NCBI GenBank assembly: GCA_946481075.1
Contig: CAMLMC010000004.1
Span: 62,001-126,000, forward strand
DNA from: an uncultured Alphaproteobacteria bacterium
GTDB taxonomy: Bacteria; Pseudomonadota; Alphaproteobacteria; Micavibrionales; Micavibrionaceae
Length of the DNA: 64,000 nucleotides
Reading direction: 5' to 3'
Shown piece by piece: positions 6,958 through 15,923 of this stretch. The first letter of the stretch is position 1, and each line of letters starts with the position of its first letter. Below the pieces are notes generated by a model, which saw nothing but the letters and a program-made list of their open reading frames with translations, did not search any database and was not told where the DNA came from. The translations under genes were made by a program, and so were the position numbers.

Positions 6958-9354
6958 TTAATTTCTTAACGGCTTGCCTTTTTCCAGCATATGCTCCACC
7001 CGGGCAACCGTGCCATCATGGCGGACAAGCTTGTTAAACTCCTCCCGCTCCAGACGGTACAAATCATCTTCGGTCATGGGTTTGGTCCAGTCGGCCTTGG
7101 GGCCGCCGGACAGGACAGAAGCCAGCGCGGCGGACACCGTGACATCATAGGGCGTGGCCTTGCCGGATTTGCGAAGATCGGCCACCGCCATATCGAGCGC
7201 ATATTTCCCGGACGGGCCGGGCAGGCGGATTTCCGTGACCGGCTCGGGTGCCTGATATCCTTCCACCAGCGCCAGCGCCTTTTGCTTGGCATCGTAGAGC
7301 AGGCGGTCACGGTTCATGGTGATGGCATCCGTCTTTTTCAGATAACGAAGCTCTTTCGCTTCCTGTGCCGACTTCGCCACCTTGGCGGTCCCAATCGTTT
7401 CGAAAGCGCGGCGGACAGCGCCCATCGGTGTGTTCTTGGGTGAGAACCAGAGTTTCTTGCCGCCCGTCGCCTTGTCATAGGCATCGCGTTCATCTTCCAT
7501 GTAACGCAGCAGCATTTCCTTGCACCCGCCCCAGCCGGGGATCAGGCCCACGCCGACCTCGACAAGGCCGATATAGGATTCGGAATGCGCCTGCACATGG
7601 TCGACATGAAGCAGAATTTCACAGCCGCCGCCGAGCGCCATGCCGGACGGCGCGGCGACAACGGGGAATGGAGCATATTTCAGCGCCTTGTAGATCTTTT
7701 GCCCACCGGAGACGAGTTCCTCAATCTGCGGCCACAGCGCGATGTTCATGGCGAACAGGGCCAGGCCAAGGTTGGCACCGGCGGAGAAGTGCGAGCCTTC
7801 GTTGTAGATGACCATGGCTTTGTAATCGCCATCGCCCTTGCCGATCAGCTTGATGGCCTGCGCGTAAGCATCGAACACCTGATCATCCATCGCGTTCATT
7901 TTGCCGGTGAATTCGACACAGAGGACGCCATCGCCAATATCCCAGACAGAAGCCGAGGATGTTTTGATCAGCGGCTTGCTGTTCAATTTGATGTCGCGCA
8001 GGAGCAGCACGCCTTCGGGACGGATGATATCGTGATATTTCCCATCCGTGCCGAAAAACTGCATTTTACCGCCATCGACGCGGTAGAAGGAACCGTCACC
8101 GACATCGGCCAGAAGCTTAGGTACAGCAATGCCTTCTTCTTTCAACTTCGCGGCAAACCATGACGCGCCAAGTTGGTCGATCATTTCAAACGGACCGGAT
8201 TTCCAGTTGGTGCCAAGGCGCATCGCCTCATCCACTTCGGCCACCGTATCCGCGATATCAGGCACGAGCGAGGCCGCGTAGACCAGCGTGTCGCGCAGCA
8301 CGTTCCATGCGTATTTACCGCCCTGATCATCCGTTTCGACAACGGCGCGAAGCCCTTTCTTCCCGGCATCCATCGAGGCCAGTTTCGGTTTATCCGCCTT
8401 CACATAGTGCGCTTCGTCAAAGCCATCTACATTGATGCGCAGTGCCTGTTTCACCTTATCCGGCGTCAGGCGATAAAAACCGCCTTTGCCTTTACGGCCC
8501 GCATAACCCGCCTTGATCATCCCGTCGATAAAGCCGTAATCACGATAGATTTTCCGGTAGGAATCTTCTTTGGGCAGAGTGGAAAGCAAGGAGTCCGCAA
8601 GGTGGGGCATCAAATCCACGCCGACGAGGTCGATCAAACCGAACACGCCTGTCTTAGGAATGCCCACAGGCTTTGATAAAATCGCATCGGCGACTTCGAC
8701 AGACACCCTTTGATCAACCGCAACATTGAGTGCGGATTGCATGAAGAAGGTGAGGATACGGTTGACGATAAAGCCCGGCGTGTCTTTGCATTTCACAACG
8801 CCCTTGCCGAGTTTAATATCGCAGAAATCGAGGACCTCTTGCGCCGCCTTCATATCCGTGTCCTTGCCGACAACATATTCGAGAAGGCGCAGATAGCGCG
8901 GCGGGTTGAAGAAGTGCGTGATCAGGAAATGGGATTTCATTTCCTTGTCCATCTTCTCCGTCAACAGCTCCAGAGGAATGGTCGAAGTGTTGGAAGAAAC
9001 AACCGCGCCTTTCTTGCGGTGCTTGGCAATTTTTTCATAGGTCGCATGTTTGATGTTTAAATCTTCCAATACGACTTCGACGATCCAGTCGCAATCTTCG
9101 AGCAGTTTCAAATCATCTTCCAGATTTCCCGGTGTGATCAGCTTTGCATTGCGGCTGGACATCAGCGGTGCCGGATCCGTCTTAAGCATTTTATCGATTG
9201 CGCCACGCGCGATCTTGCTGCGGTCTTCGCCTTCCCCCAGATTTTTCGGCACGATATCAAGCAGAACCACCGGAATGCCCGTGTTGGCGACCTGCGCGGC
9301 AATCCCGCTTCCCATCACACCGGACCCGATAACAGCAACTTTCTGGATTGTCAT
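6958..9354 (-). CDS. 3-hydroxyacyl-CoA dehydrogenase / enoyl-CoA hydratase fusion (FadB/FadJ-like)
   Basis: A 798-residue bifunctional beta-oxidation enzyme. The N-terminal NAD-binding domain opens with VAVIGSGVMGSGIAAQVA, then come two C-terminal-type dehydrogenase domains (VKCKDTPGFIVNRIL; VDLVGVDLMPHLAD and a second copy near residues 345-430). A crotonase domain follows from about residue 470 (FTGKMNAMDD, EGSHFSAGANL, MALGGGCEILLHVD, EVGVGLIPGWGGCKE). This order is the reverse of E. coli FadB, where the hydratase is N-terminal, but is common in alphaproteobacteria. The ATG at 9354 was chosen over a TTG two codons earlier. It is on the same strand as the thiolase at 12 kb. Confidence 0.93.
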   Translation of the reverse strand: MTIQKVAVIGSGVMGSGIAAQVANTGIPVVLLDIVPKNLGEGEDRSKIARGAIDKMLKTDPAPLMSSRNAKLITPGNLEDDLKLLEDCDWIVEVVLEDLNIKHATYEKIAKHRKKGAVVSSNTSTIPLELLTEKMDKEMKSHFLITHFFNPPRYLRLLEYVVGKDTDMKAAQEVLDFCDIKLGKGVVKCKDTPGFIVNRILTFFMQSALNVAVDQRVSVEVADAILSKPVGIPKTGVFGLIDLVGVDLMPHLADSLLSTLPKEDSYRKIYRDYGFIDGMIKAGYAGRKGKGGFYRLTPDKVKQALRINVDGFDEAHYVKADKPKLASMDAGKKGLRAVVETDDQGGKYAWNVLRDTLVYAASLVPDIADTVAEVDEAMRLGTNWKSGPFEMIDQLGASWFAAKLKEEGIAVPKLLADVGDGSFYRVDGGKMQFFGTDGKYHDIIRPEGVLLLRDIKLNSKPLIKTSSASVWDIGDGVLCVEFTGKMNAMDDQVFDAYAQAIKLIGKGDGDYKAMVIYNEGSHFSAGANLGLALFAMNIALWPQIEELVSGGQKIYKALKYAPFPVVAAPSGMALGGGCEILLHVDHVQAHSESYIGLVEVGVGLIPGWGGCKEMLLRYMEDERDAYDKATGGKKLWFSPKNTPMGAVRRAFETIGTAKVAKSAQEAKELRYLKKTDAITMNRDRLLYDAKQKALALVEGYQAPEPVTEIRLPGPSGKYALDMAVADLRKSGKATPYDVTVSAALASVLSGGPKADWTKPMTEDDLYRLEREEFNKLVRHDGTVARVEHMLEKGKPLRN

Positions 9355-9442
9355 GAGCAAAGACCTTTTTGACGAATTTTTCCTGTCAGTAATGATAGCG
9401 CGAAATAGTTAAAAAGGCAGTCTTTTCATGAAGATATTTTGA

Positions 9443-10606
9443 TCAAACCGATGGTGCATGGCGCAAATAATCCCGCGTCTGCGAAAAGAGTTTTTCCAGA
9501 ATGGCGCAGGTTGTTTCTATTTCCGTGAAAATCGCACCGAGCGTCGGGAATTTCTGGGTCATCAAGACGCGCATCGGAACGAGGATGGCCGCCTCCTGCG
9601 CCCTTGCTTCATGTTCGTCACCATGCGGGCGCGCGGCCAGTGCCGATAATTTGGCATGTGCGATAATCAGGCTTTCGAGCGAGCCTATATGACCCAACAA
9701 GTATCCCTGACGTATCAGGTTGCGGTATTGAAAAACCATGTAAGGCACATTGTACTTATCAAGGAAACCATTCAGCCGTGCCTCGTCCTGACGCAGGAAG
9801 TCCTTGATCAGGGCGAGTTCGGACGATTGCAGCATAAGCCCGCCTTGCGCTCCGAGTTCTTCCGCATGCTGGCGGACCAGCGTCAGGATCGTTTCGGCGG
9901 GCATCTTGACCCGCTGATCCTTCCATGCACGGCATATCTCGCCCGCGCCCGAAAAATTCTTCTGCCGCAGGGCAGCCTTGAACAGAACCATCTGATGACG
10001 TCCTTCATCCGCACCAAAAACATCCGGTAGAAATACGTGAAGATAGGAAAACGGTTCATCGAGATGGCGCAACAACGTCTCCACACGTTCGAGCCGCAGC
10101 CGCTTTTCCAGCAGGATATGGCGGTCGTGATGAATCCTTTCCAGCACTTCGCCGGTCGCGCTGTTCACTTCCAGATGGGCATGGTTTTCATCGATATCAT
10201 AGGCCCGCGCGAAGTATGACAGGGTCGAACGGTTTCGGATCAGCGCACGGTTGAGTTCGAGATAGCACAGCGCATAACGAAAAAATTGTTTTTCGAAGAG
10301 CGGGAGATTGAGCCGCGCGCTCTGGCTGTTTTGTTGGGAGGCAGCGCATACGACGCCCCCCTCACAGGATTCGGATTCTTCCTCGCGCCATTCCCGTACG
10401 CGCGCGAAATAATCATTACACAACTTACGCAATGTGGCGGACAGGTCGGTCAGATCACCTTGTGTTTTTGCTTTCTCACCCGCCTGTATAACGGCCCAGA
10501 CATCGGCATAGAAGGTGCGCGCCACGCTTTCCAGCGTGATGCCATGCGCCTGAAACGCGAACTCCAGCTGTTCGGAATCCAGTAGCTGCAAAACCCTACC
10601 CCTCAT
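9443..10606 (-). CDS. hypothetical protein, mostly helical
   Basis: A 387-residue soluble protein with no signal peptide or membrane segment, rich in Leu, Glu, Arg and His, and predicted largely alpha-helical. It contains two adjacent Cys in a loop (ESCEGGVVCAAS). I do not recognise a domain. It lies between the thiolase/small membrane protein pair and the hydroxyacyl-CoA dehydrogenase fusion, all on one strand, so it may be transcribed with the fatty-acid genes. Any link to lipid metabolism is only positional. Confidence 0.7.
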   Translation of the reverse strand: MRGRVLQLLDSEQLEFAFQAHGITLESVARTFYADVWAVIQAGEKAKTQGDLTDLSATLRKLCNDYFARVREWREEESESCEGGVVCAASQQNSQSARLNLPLFEKQFFRYALCYLELNRALIRNRSTLSYFARAYDIDENHAHLEVNSATGEVLERIHHDRHILLEKRLRLERVETLLRHLDEPFSYLHVFLPDVFGADEGRHQMVLFKAALRQKNFSGAGEICRAWKDQRVKMPAETILTLVRQHAEELGAQGGLMLQSSELALIKDFLRQDEARLNGFLDKYNVPYMVFQYRNLIRQGYLLGHIGSLESLIIAHAKLSALAARPHGDEHEARAQEAAILVPMRVLMTQKFPTLGAIFTEIETTCAILEKLFSQTRDYLRHAPSV

Positions 10607-10688
10607 AAAAACCGTTGATTACGCGGCTTTTTCAAGTGTAGCGAAAGAGGCTTAATTTTCGTTAAGCTTTGCCTAAAATTTTAGGGAT

Positions 10689-10952
10689 TTAGCGTTTGTA
10701 ACACCGGTTCATCCACCATTCACGGATGATCGGCAGACTAAAGGTCGATAGCAGATAACCGCCCGTTGGAACGAACGCATCGAGATGCGGGCGGGCGACT
10801 TCCAGCCCATAGCGCATATACAGATAGGCAATTGTGTAAGTCACGGTAGCGATGAAAAAACGGCGGGTAAGGGACCCCTCCCACGCCTTTTGCATTTCAA
10901 CGCGGCGATTGCGTTCCTGAATTTCGGCAAGGGCCTGTTGCAGTTGATCCAT
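10689..10952 (-). CDS. small membrane protein, hypothetical
   Basis: An 87-residue protein: a charged helical start (MDQLQQALAEIQERNRRVE), then WEGSLTRRFFIATVTYTIAYLYMRYG and a second hydrophobic stretch ending GYLLSTFSLPIIREWWM. That gives two likely membrane helices. Small proteins with this ERNRRVE...W.TS.TRR...GYLLST.SLP pattern are widespread but uncharacterised. The gene begins two bases after the thiolase stop and is almost certainly co-transcribed with it. Confidence 0.75.
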   Translation of the reverse strand: MDQLQQALAEIQERNRRVEMQKAWEGSLTRRFFIATVTYTIAYLYMRYGLEVARPHLDAFVPTGGYLLSTFSLPIIREWWMNRCYKR

Positions 10953-10954
10953 GG

Positions 10955-12082
10955 TTAAATCGCCTCAAGGATAATCGCCGTCCCCTGACCGCCGCCGATA
11001 CACATAGTGGCAAGGCCAAGTTTTTTGTTTTCGCGTTTCAGAAGCGTTGCCAGTTTGCCCGTGATACGCGCACCGGAGGCCCCCAGCGGGTGCCCCATCG
11101 CGATCGCGCCGCCATCAAGGTTCACTTTCGCATGGTCGATGCCGAGTTCTTTCAAGACGGATATGCCTTGCGCGGCAAAGGCTTCGTTCAGTTCGACGAT
11201 ATCAATATCGGACACTTTAAGGCCGGCGGCGGCCAGCGCCTTTTGCGTGGCAGGAACAGGGCCGATGCCCATGATTTCGGCGGCGCAGCCGGCAACGCCG
11301 ACAGATTTAATCCGCGCCAGTTTTGGCAGCTTGTGCTTGTCCGCATATTCCTCGGAACAAACCAGAACGGCGGCTGCACCATCGGTGAGCGGAGAGGCCG
11401 TGCCCGCCGTGACGGTGCCGTTTTCATCGAAAGCGAGCTTCAGACCCGCGAGACCTTCCAGCGTTGTGTCAGGGCGGATGGTGCCATCTTCGGTCACACC
11501 GTTGATTGGAACGATTTCATCTTTGAATTTACCGCCAGCGGCGGCGGCAGCGGCCTTTTTATGCGAGCCGACTGCAAATTCTTCCTGCTCTCTACGGGAA
11601 ATTGAATATTTTTTGGCGAGGTTTTCCGCCGTTTCGCCCATGCCGATATAGGCCTGCGGATAAATTTCGCCCAGTTTCGGGTTTGGCATCGGGTTGAAGC
11701 CCCCCATTGGAATGCGTGTCATGGATTCGACGCCGCCAGCGATATAAACATCGCCCGCGCCGAGTTGGATGTACCCCGCCGCCATATGGACGGTTGTCAT
11801 GGAAGAGCCGCAGAAGCGATTGACGGTCGCGCCCGCAACGGAATTGGGAAGTTGCGCCAGCTGCACCACGATCTTGGCAAGGTTGAACCCCTGTTCGGCC
11901 TCTGGAAAGGCGCATCCCAGCAGCAAATCTTCAATGTCCGCCGGATTAACGCCGGTTTCAGCAACCAGGGCCTTGACGACTTCGGCCGCCATATCATCGG
12001 GACGGACCCCGGCCAGTGCACCTTTTCCCGCGAAATGGAAGGGGGTGCGTTTAAAGCCGCAAATGACAACCGGTTTTTGCAT
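10955..12082 (-). CDS. acetyl-CoA C-acyltransferase (thiolase)
   Basis: A 375-residue thiolase that would cleave 3-ketoacyl-CoA with CoA. The nucleophilic cysteine sits in NRFCGSSM (C91). The His motif GHPLGASGAR is near residue 334, and the second catalytic cysteine is in MCIGGGQG near residue 362. NEAFAAQ is also present. The sequence fits the FadA/FadI branch that partners hydroxyacyl-CoA dehydrogenase fusions, and such a gene lies about 1.6 kb downstream on the same strand. Length is slightly short of the typical 390, with no missing motif. Confidence 0.94.
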   Translation of the reverse strand: MQKPVVICGFKRTPFHFAGKGALAGVRPDDMAAEVVKALVAETGVNPADIEDLLLGCAFPEAEQGFNLAKIVVQLAQLPNSVAGATVNRFCGSSMTTVHMAAGYIQLGAGDVYIAGGVESMTRIPMGGFNPMPNPKLGEIYPQAYIGMGETAENLAKKYSISRREQEEFAVGSHKKAAAAAAGGKFKDEIVPINGVTEDGTIRPDTTLEGLAGLKLAFDENGTVTAGTASPLTDGAAAVLVCSEEYADKHKLPKLARIKSVGVAGCAAEIMGIGPVPATQKALAAAGLKVSDIDIVELNEAFAAQGISVLKELGIDHAKVNLDGGAIAMGHPLGASGARITGKLATLLKRENKKLGLATMCIGGGQGTAIILEAI

Positions 12083-12270
12083 GGGGATCCTCTCTTTTCA
12101 GGCCTTTTTGCATTGCGCAAAATCGTAATGGTTTTAATAGTTTACAACCTATATGGTTAATAAAACAACCACTTTCAAGCTTTGCCGCCGTTCACTTTTG
12201 CTTTGACTTGGGAGGTAAAATCGGGCAGCAAAGATCGTCCAAAAAAATTCAAGGGAAACCGGAGGTTACA

Positions 12271-12684
12271 GTGGCCGATCTAAAAGGACTGAAACGTATT
12301 TGTATGAGCTGTGGCGCGCGCTTTTACGACCTGAACAAAAAGCCCATCATCTGCCCATCCTGCAATACGGAGTTCACGGGTGAGATCAAGGTAAAATCCC
12401 GCCGCGGCCGCATTGCCGCCGATGATGAAATCACAGGCAGCCAGGTTGCCGAAGAAACGGAAGCCGAAGAAACGGAAGAGGATGAACTCGAGGAAGAGGC
12501 CGATGAAGGCGTTCTTGTCTCGCTTGATGACCTCGAAGACGGCGATGACGATGATGACGATATAGCCGAAGATGATGACGATCTCGATATCGACGATGAT
12601 CTGGACATTGACGAGGACCTCGAAGATCTCGACGAAGACGATGATCTGGAAGAGGAAGAAGCAGACGAGGAAGAGGAAGACTAA
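12271..12684 (+). CDS. FYDLN-acid domain protein (TIGR02300 family)
   Basis: A 137-residue protein typical of alphaproteobacteria. An N-terminal zinc-ribbon-like part has C-x2-C (CMSCGARFYDLN) and a second C-x2-C (CPSC), followed by a long, extremely acidic low-complexity tail of Asp/Glu from about residue 50 to the end. The GTG start at 12271 has GGAGG six bases upstream and gives the normal family N-terminus (VADLKGLKRICMSCG); an earlier in-frame start lacks this. The function of the family is unknown. A terminator-like hairpin follows 41 bases after the stop, inside the next gene's reading frame. Confidence 0.9.
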   Translation: MADLKGLKRICMSCGARFYDLNKKPIICPSCNTEFTGEIKVKSRRGRIAADDEITGSQVAEETEAEETEEDELEEEADEGVLVSLDDLEDGDDDDDDIAEDDDDLDIDDDLDIDEDLEDLDEDDDLEEEEADEEEED

Positions 12685-13591
12685 AATTTCCGGCGTCTAT
12701 CATACCTTAAGCCTAACCATCAAAGCCGGTCTGAGCGATCATCAGACCGGTCTTTTTTCCGGCGTGTTCGAGGATTATGCCCTTTCCTTTTCGTCAAAGA
12801 AGGACAAAGGGGCATGGGATTTCTTCTGGACCTTCGATCACAGGCCCGAAGCGGCCGAACTAAGCCGCCGCTTCGCGATTATTGCCGATCTGGCGGACCT
12901 GCCGCTGGCGGCCTTTGAGAGCTATATTCTCGAAGAACTGGATGAAAACCGCGACTGGCTCGCCGAAAGCTATCGGGCCCTGCCACCTTTTAGCGTTGGA
13001 AATTTTTTCATTTTCGGCGGACATTACGATGGCGTTGCGCTGGACGGACAAATCCCCTTGCAGATAGAGGCCGCTACCGCCTTTGGCTCCGGCGAACACG
13101 GCACCACCTCGCGCTGCCTTCTGGCGATCGAGCACGTAAAACAATCCGGATTTACGCCGCGCAGCATCCTCGATATGGGATGCGGGTCCGGCATTCTTGC
13201 GATTGCGGCCGCCAAACTTTGGCCCGATGTGCCGGTCCACGCCGCCGACAACGATGACGAATGTGTCCGCGTCAGCGATATCCACATATCCGTCAACAAA
13301 GTTGCCAATATCGAGGCGTTTCGTAGCGAAGGGTATGAGGCGCAAAGCCCTGTCTGGGACCACGCGCCTTATGATTTCATCATCGCGAATATTCTGGCAG
13401 GGCCGCTGATCGACATGGCGGCAGAACAATCACGCGCACTGGCGGACGGGGGATATCTTATCCTCTCCGGCACCCTGATCGAACAGGGAGAGGCCGTGGC
13501 GAACGCTTACCGCTCCCATGGCCTGACTCTGGTACAAGAATTCCCCGGCGGTGAATGGATTACGCTTTTGATGCGCAAGGACGTTAAATAA
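12641..13591 (+). CDS. prmA: ribosomal protein L11 methyltransferase PrmA
   Basis: A SAM-dependent methyltransferase that trimethylates ribosomal protein L11. The catalytic domain is clear: FGSGEHGTTSRCLLAIE, SILDMGCGSGILAIAAAK and IIANILAGPLIDMA. The N-terminal substrate domain starts around YHTLSLTIKAG (base 12698). No ATG, GTG or TTG lies at that point. The nearest canonical in-frame start is ATG 12641, inside the acidic tail of the preceding gene, adding a basic stretch read from the other frame. An ATT at 12686 with purine-rich GAGGAAGAGG upstream is the alternative. The listed start gives 316 residues and is uncertain. The last 8 bases overlap the convergent gene. Confidence 0.88.
   Translation: MIWKRKKQTRKRKTKISGVYHTLSLTIKAGLSDHQTGLFSGVFEDYALSFSSKKDKGAWDFFWTFDHRPEAAELSRRFAIIADLADLPLAAFESYILEELDENRDWLAESYRALPPFSVGNFFIFGGHYDGVALDGQIPLQIEAATAFGSGEHGTTSRCLLAIEHVKQSGFTPRSILDMGCGSGILAIAAAKLWPDVPVHAADNDDECVRVSDIHISVNKVANIEAFRSEGYEAQSPVWDHAPYDFIIANILAGPLIDMAAEQSRALADGGYLILSGTLIEQGEAVANAYRSHGLTLVQEFPGGEWITLLMRKDVK
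12726..12758 (+). terminator. terminator/attenuator-like hairpin inside the 5' end of prmA
   Basis: The perfect 9-bp stem CCGGTCTGA/TCAGACCGG with a 7-base loop is followed by TCTTTTTT. It would end the FYDLN-gene transcript, but it lies within the reading frame that encodes the PrmA N-terminal domain, so it may attenuate prmA. Confidence 0.75.
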
Positions 13592-14138
13592 TATAGTCGT
13601 CCGACGCATCCGCGCCGCCCGCGCCGAAAATACTTTTCAGCGCCTGCCCCATGCCATCGTCCTTCCGATACAGGAAAGCCTGATTCGGGTGCAGTTTATA
13701 GGCGCGCAGAACCCGGTTTATATCAGGCACCGATCCGGATTGTATCTGGCGGATTAAAAAGAGCCCGGCACTGACCGCGCGGTTAACGGAAGCACGCGTG
13801 TGCGGAATGGCCGTCGCATAGGACCGTATATCGGTCACAAAGCATTCCTTCGCCAGTTTCAGGTCGAAACGGTCATACAGGCTAAACGACAATACAGGAT
13901 ACTCGCTGCTTTCGTTCAGAATGGAGTATTCCCAACCTTCGATCACGATATCGTGGCGAAATAGTTTGGTGTCCATTTTGAAGAGCGGCACCGATTCGAT
14001 GCTGTAATTCAGGCCGTAAATCTTTGCGCGGGATATATCCTTGGCAACCGCACGGCCCAGTGAGGATTTTACCTGTGAAAACTGGCTCCAGCCGACCGGA
14101 GGCCATAAAATAGCAGTCATACTCTCGAAACGTCCCAT
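13584..14138 (-). CDS. hypothetical protein
   Basis: A 184-residue protein with no signal peptide, membrane helix or known motif that I can identify. It has a mixed alpha/beta character with many aromatic residues (KIYGLNYSIESVPLFKMD, EYPVLSFSLYDRFDLKLAKECF). The ATG at 14138 has a GGGGGAT purine stretch upstream. It converges on prmA with an 8-base overlap. The upstream gap contains a 12-bp perfect palindrome. Function unknown. Confidence 0.6.
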   Translation of the reverse strand: MGRFESMTAILWPPVGWSQFSQVKSSLGRAVAKDISRAKIYGLNYSIESVPLFKMDTKLFRHDIVIEGWEYSILNESSEYPVLSFSLYDRFDLKLAKECFVTDIRSYATAIPHTRASVNRAVSAGLFLIRQIQSGSVPDINRVLRAYKLHPNQAFLYRKDDGMGQALKSIFGAGGADASDDYII

Positions 14139-14219
14139 AACTCATCCCCCGATAGGTAACCCGTCCGGAGCTATTGCCCTTCGGACCATTTGGTAACCAC
14201 ACCCGTTACTTTGACAATG

Positions 14220-14231
14220 TTCGATATCGAA
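14220..14231. promoter_or_regulatory. 12-bp perfect palindrome upstream of the 184-residue gene
   Basis: TTCGATATCGAA is self-complementary and lies 82 bases upstream of the minus-strand start at 14138, in an AT-rich gap. It could be an operator; no regulator can be named from the sequence. Confidence 0.3.
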
Positions 14232-14330
14232 TATGAGTAAAGTCGAAAATAAGAGAAAAAGCAAGTTTTTTATTTCGATAATAATAAAATCTTGTTCGTT
14301 TAGAAGGATTTGGCAGTTTTTGGCTTTTTT

Positions 14331-15026
14331 TCAAAGAGACTCTTGGCGATTCTTTAGTTTACGTAAGTCAAAAACATAGAGCAGGATAAAATAGTACATA
14401 TACATTTCCTGCACCTCACTGACCCGAAGGAAAATATGCGCATTAAACCCATGCTCGGCAACTTCCTGCAGCAGGTACGGAACAAGCACGCCGAGCGCGG
14501 TTATTGCCATGTGGTTTTCGGGATAGATCGCCGAAAAACGGGCGGGAAGAACAACGGGTTTCCAGCGACGCAGGGCCGGGATGATCAAACCGCCGACCAC
14601 CATACCGATGAAAAGCAGCAGCCGCGGCTTCTGGTCCAGCCATGAGGATGTGTTGTGCAGGTTCGTTTCCCCCTGATCGTTGATCCCCTGCCAGAAACCC
14701 GGTGTGTCCCAGTAAAAGAACCACTGCCCCCAGCTGACCTCCTCGCCCGCGATATAAAAACTGCCCGCGGCCAGAAGAAAGACCCAGATTTTTAAAAAAT
14801 GGTCCCTCATCTGAAAAAACCGTATTGCCGCGATGAAAAAGGCGGTTGCGATAAAGATGAATTGCAGGATTTCGAAGATGCCGCCTTCGGTGTACATGAC
14901 TTGAAGCATCTCGACCGGCTGCGATATTTCCATCGCCGTCACAAAAAGGATCAAAAGGACGGGAATCACCAGCCATAAAAATGGGTGTGTCTTATTATCG
15001 GCTCCGGTCTTCACAAAATTATCCAT
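14331..15026 (-). CDS. polytopic membrane protein, hypothetical
   Basis: A 231-residue inner-membrane protein with about six hydrophobic helices. Two conserved-looking loop motifs stand out: GEEVSWGQWFFYWDTPGFW near residues 93-111 and NDQGETNLHN just after. The E-E-x-S-W-G-Q plus N-x-Q-x-E-x-N-L-H-N pair is a recognisable signature of an uncharacterised bacterial membrane family. It is divergent from the FkbM methyltransferase with starts only about 20 bases apart, so the two may share a promoter region. Function unknown. Confidence 0.7.
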   Translation of the reverse strand: MDNFVKTGADNKTHPFLWLVIPVLLILFVTAMEISQPVEMLQVMYTEGGIFEILQFIFIATAFFIAAIRFFQMRDHFLKIWVFLLAAGSFYIAGEEVSWGQWFFYWDTPGFWQGINDQGETNLHNTSSWLDQKPRLLLFIGMVVGGLIIPALRRWKPVVLPARFSAIYPENHMAITALGVLVPYLLQEVAEHGFNAHIFLRVSEVQEMYMYYFILLYVFDLRKLKNRQESL

Positions 15027-15047
15027 ATCCTATACCTATATTGGCCT

Positions 15048-15893
15048 ATGAGCCTTTTATCCCCGTTATTGCCGCTGCTGCGCAACGATCTGATCCCGCT
15101 ACGGCTTCGTAAGAAGATCGGCAAGCTTGCAGGCTCGCCCGCTGCGGGTCAGCCTTTCCAGATTAAAGTGTTCGGCGCCCTTTTTGAAGGGCAAACAGGA
15201 AACCATCAAGACGATAAAATCTATACCTATGGCAGTCACGAGGCCGCAACGCTCCGCCTGATGCGGTCCATTCTGGAACATCAGCAAAAAAACGGCATGG
15301 AGCCGGTCTATCTCGATATCGGCACCAATGTGGGGCAGCATCTGGTCGCAGTGGCGGGGAAAGCGCGTTACGCCTATGGTTTCGAGCCGTGGGAGCGCGT
15401 GCGGGAGCGCGCATTGAAAAATCTCGCGCTCAATGATTTCAGCCACGTTCAGGTTCTGCCCTATGGCCTCTCGGATCAGGATGCGCATCTACCTTACTTT
15501 CCTCCTGCGGGTGGCAATCTCGGTGTCGGATCCTTTGCCGCCGATCAGGGGGCCGAAGCCATCACATTGGAGGTTCGCAAGGGCGACCCCGTCATCGCGC
15601 AGCTCGGCATCAAACCGACTTTGCTCAAGATCGACACGGAAGGGTTTGAATCCTACGTATTGCGTGGATTGAAAGAAACACTGGCACGGCACCGCCCTGC
15701 GGTTGTGTTTGAGCTTGGCGATGAAACGCGCAAAGATTTCACCAGCTATGATGTGATGAAGTCTTATTTTCCGGAAGGCTATAGCTTTTACGGCATTTTG
15801 CGTTCGCGCGAATGTCCGAAACTCGTGCCATATGTGCATGGCCGCAAGTATGAAAATCTTCTGGCGTGGCCGGACGCCAAATTTCCCCTCTAA
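15048..15893 (+). CDS. FkbM-family methyltransferase
   Basis: A 281-residue SAM-dependent methyltransferase of the FkbM family, which usually O-methylates sugars, polysaccharide units or small molecules. It has a SAM-binding loop VYLDIGTNVGQHLVAVAG, then YGFEPWERVRERALKNLALN and the family's late motif LLKIDTEGFESYVLRGLKETL. The ATG at 15048 starts a compact N-terminus; an upstream in-frame ATG would run into the divergent gene. The substrate cannot be read from sequence. A bidirectional terminator separates it from convergent glmS. Confidence 0.88.
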   Translation: MSLLSPLLPLLRNDLIPLRLRKKIGKLAGSPAAGQPFQIKVFGALFEGQTGNHQDDKIYTYGSHEAATLRLMRSILEHQQKNGMEPVYLDIGTNVGQHLVAVAGKARYAYGFEPWERVRERALKNLALNDFSHVQVLPYGLSDQDAHLPYFPPAGGNLGVGSFAADQGAEAITLEVRKGDPVIAQLGIKPTLLKIDTEGFESYVLRGLKETLARHRPAVVFELGDETRKDFTSYDVMKSYFPEGYSFYGILRSRECPKLVPYVHGRKYENLLAWPDAKFPL

Positions 15894-15896
15894 CAT

Positions 15897-15922
15897 AAAG
15901 GCCGCTTCAAAGCGGCCCTTTT
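15897..15922. terminator. bidirectional terminator between the FkbM gene and glmS
   Basis: The inverted repeat AAAGGCCGCTT/AAGCGGCCCTTTT has A- and T-runs on both sides and lies between two convergent stop codons (15893 and 15924). Confidence 0.82.
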
Positions 15923-15923
15923 G

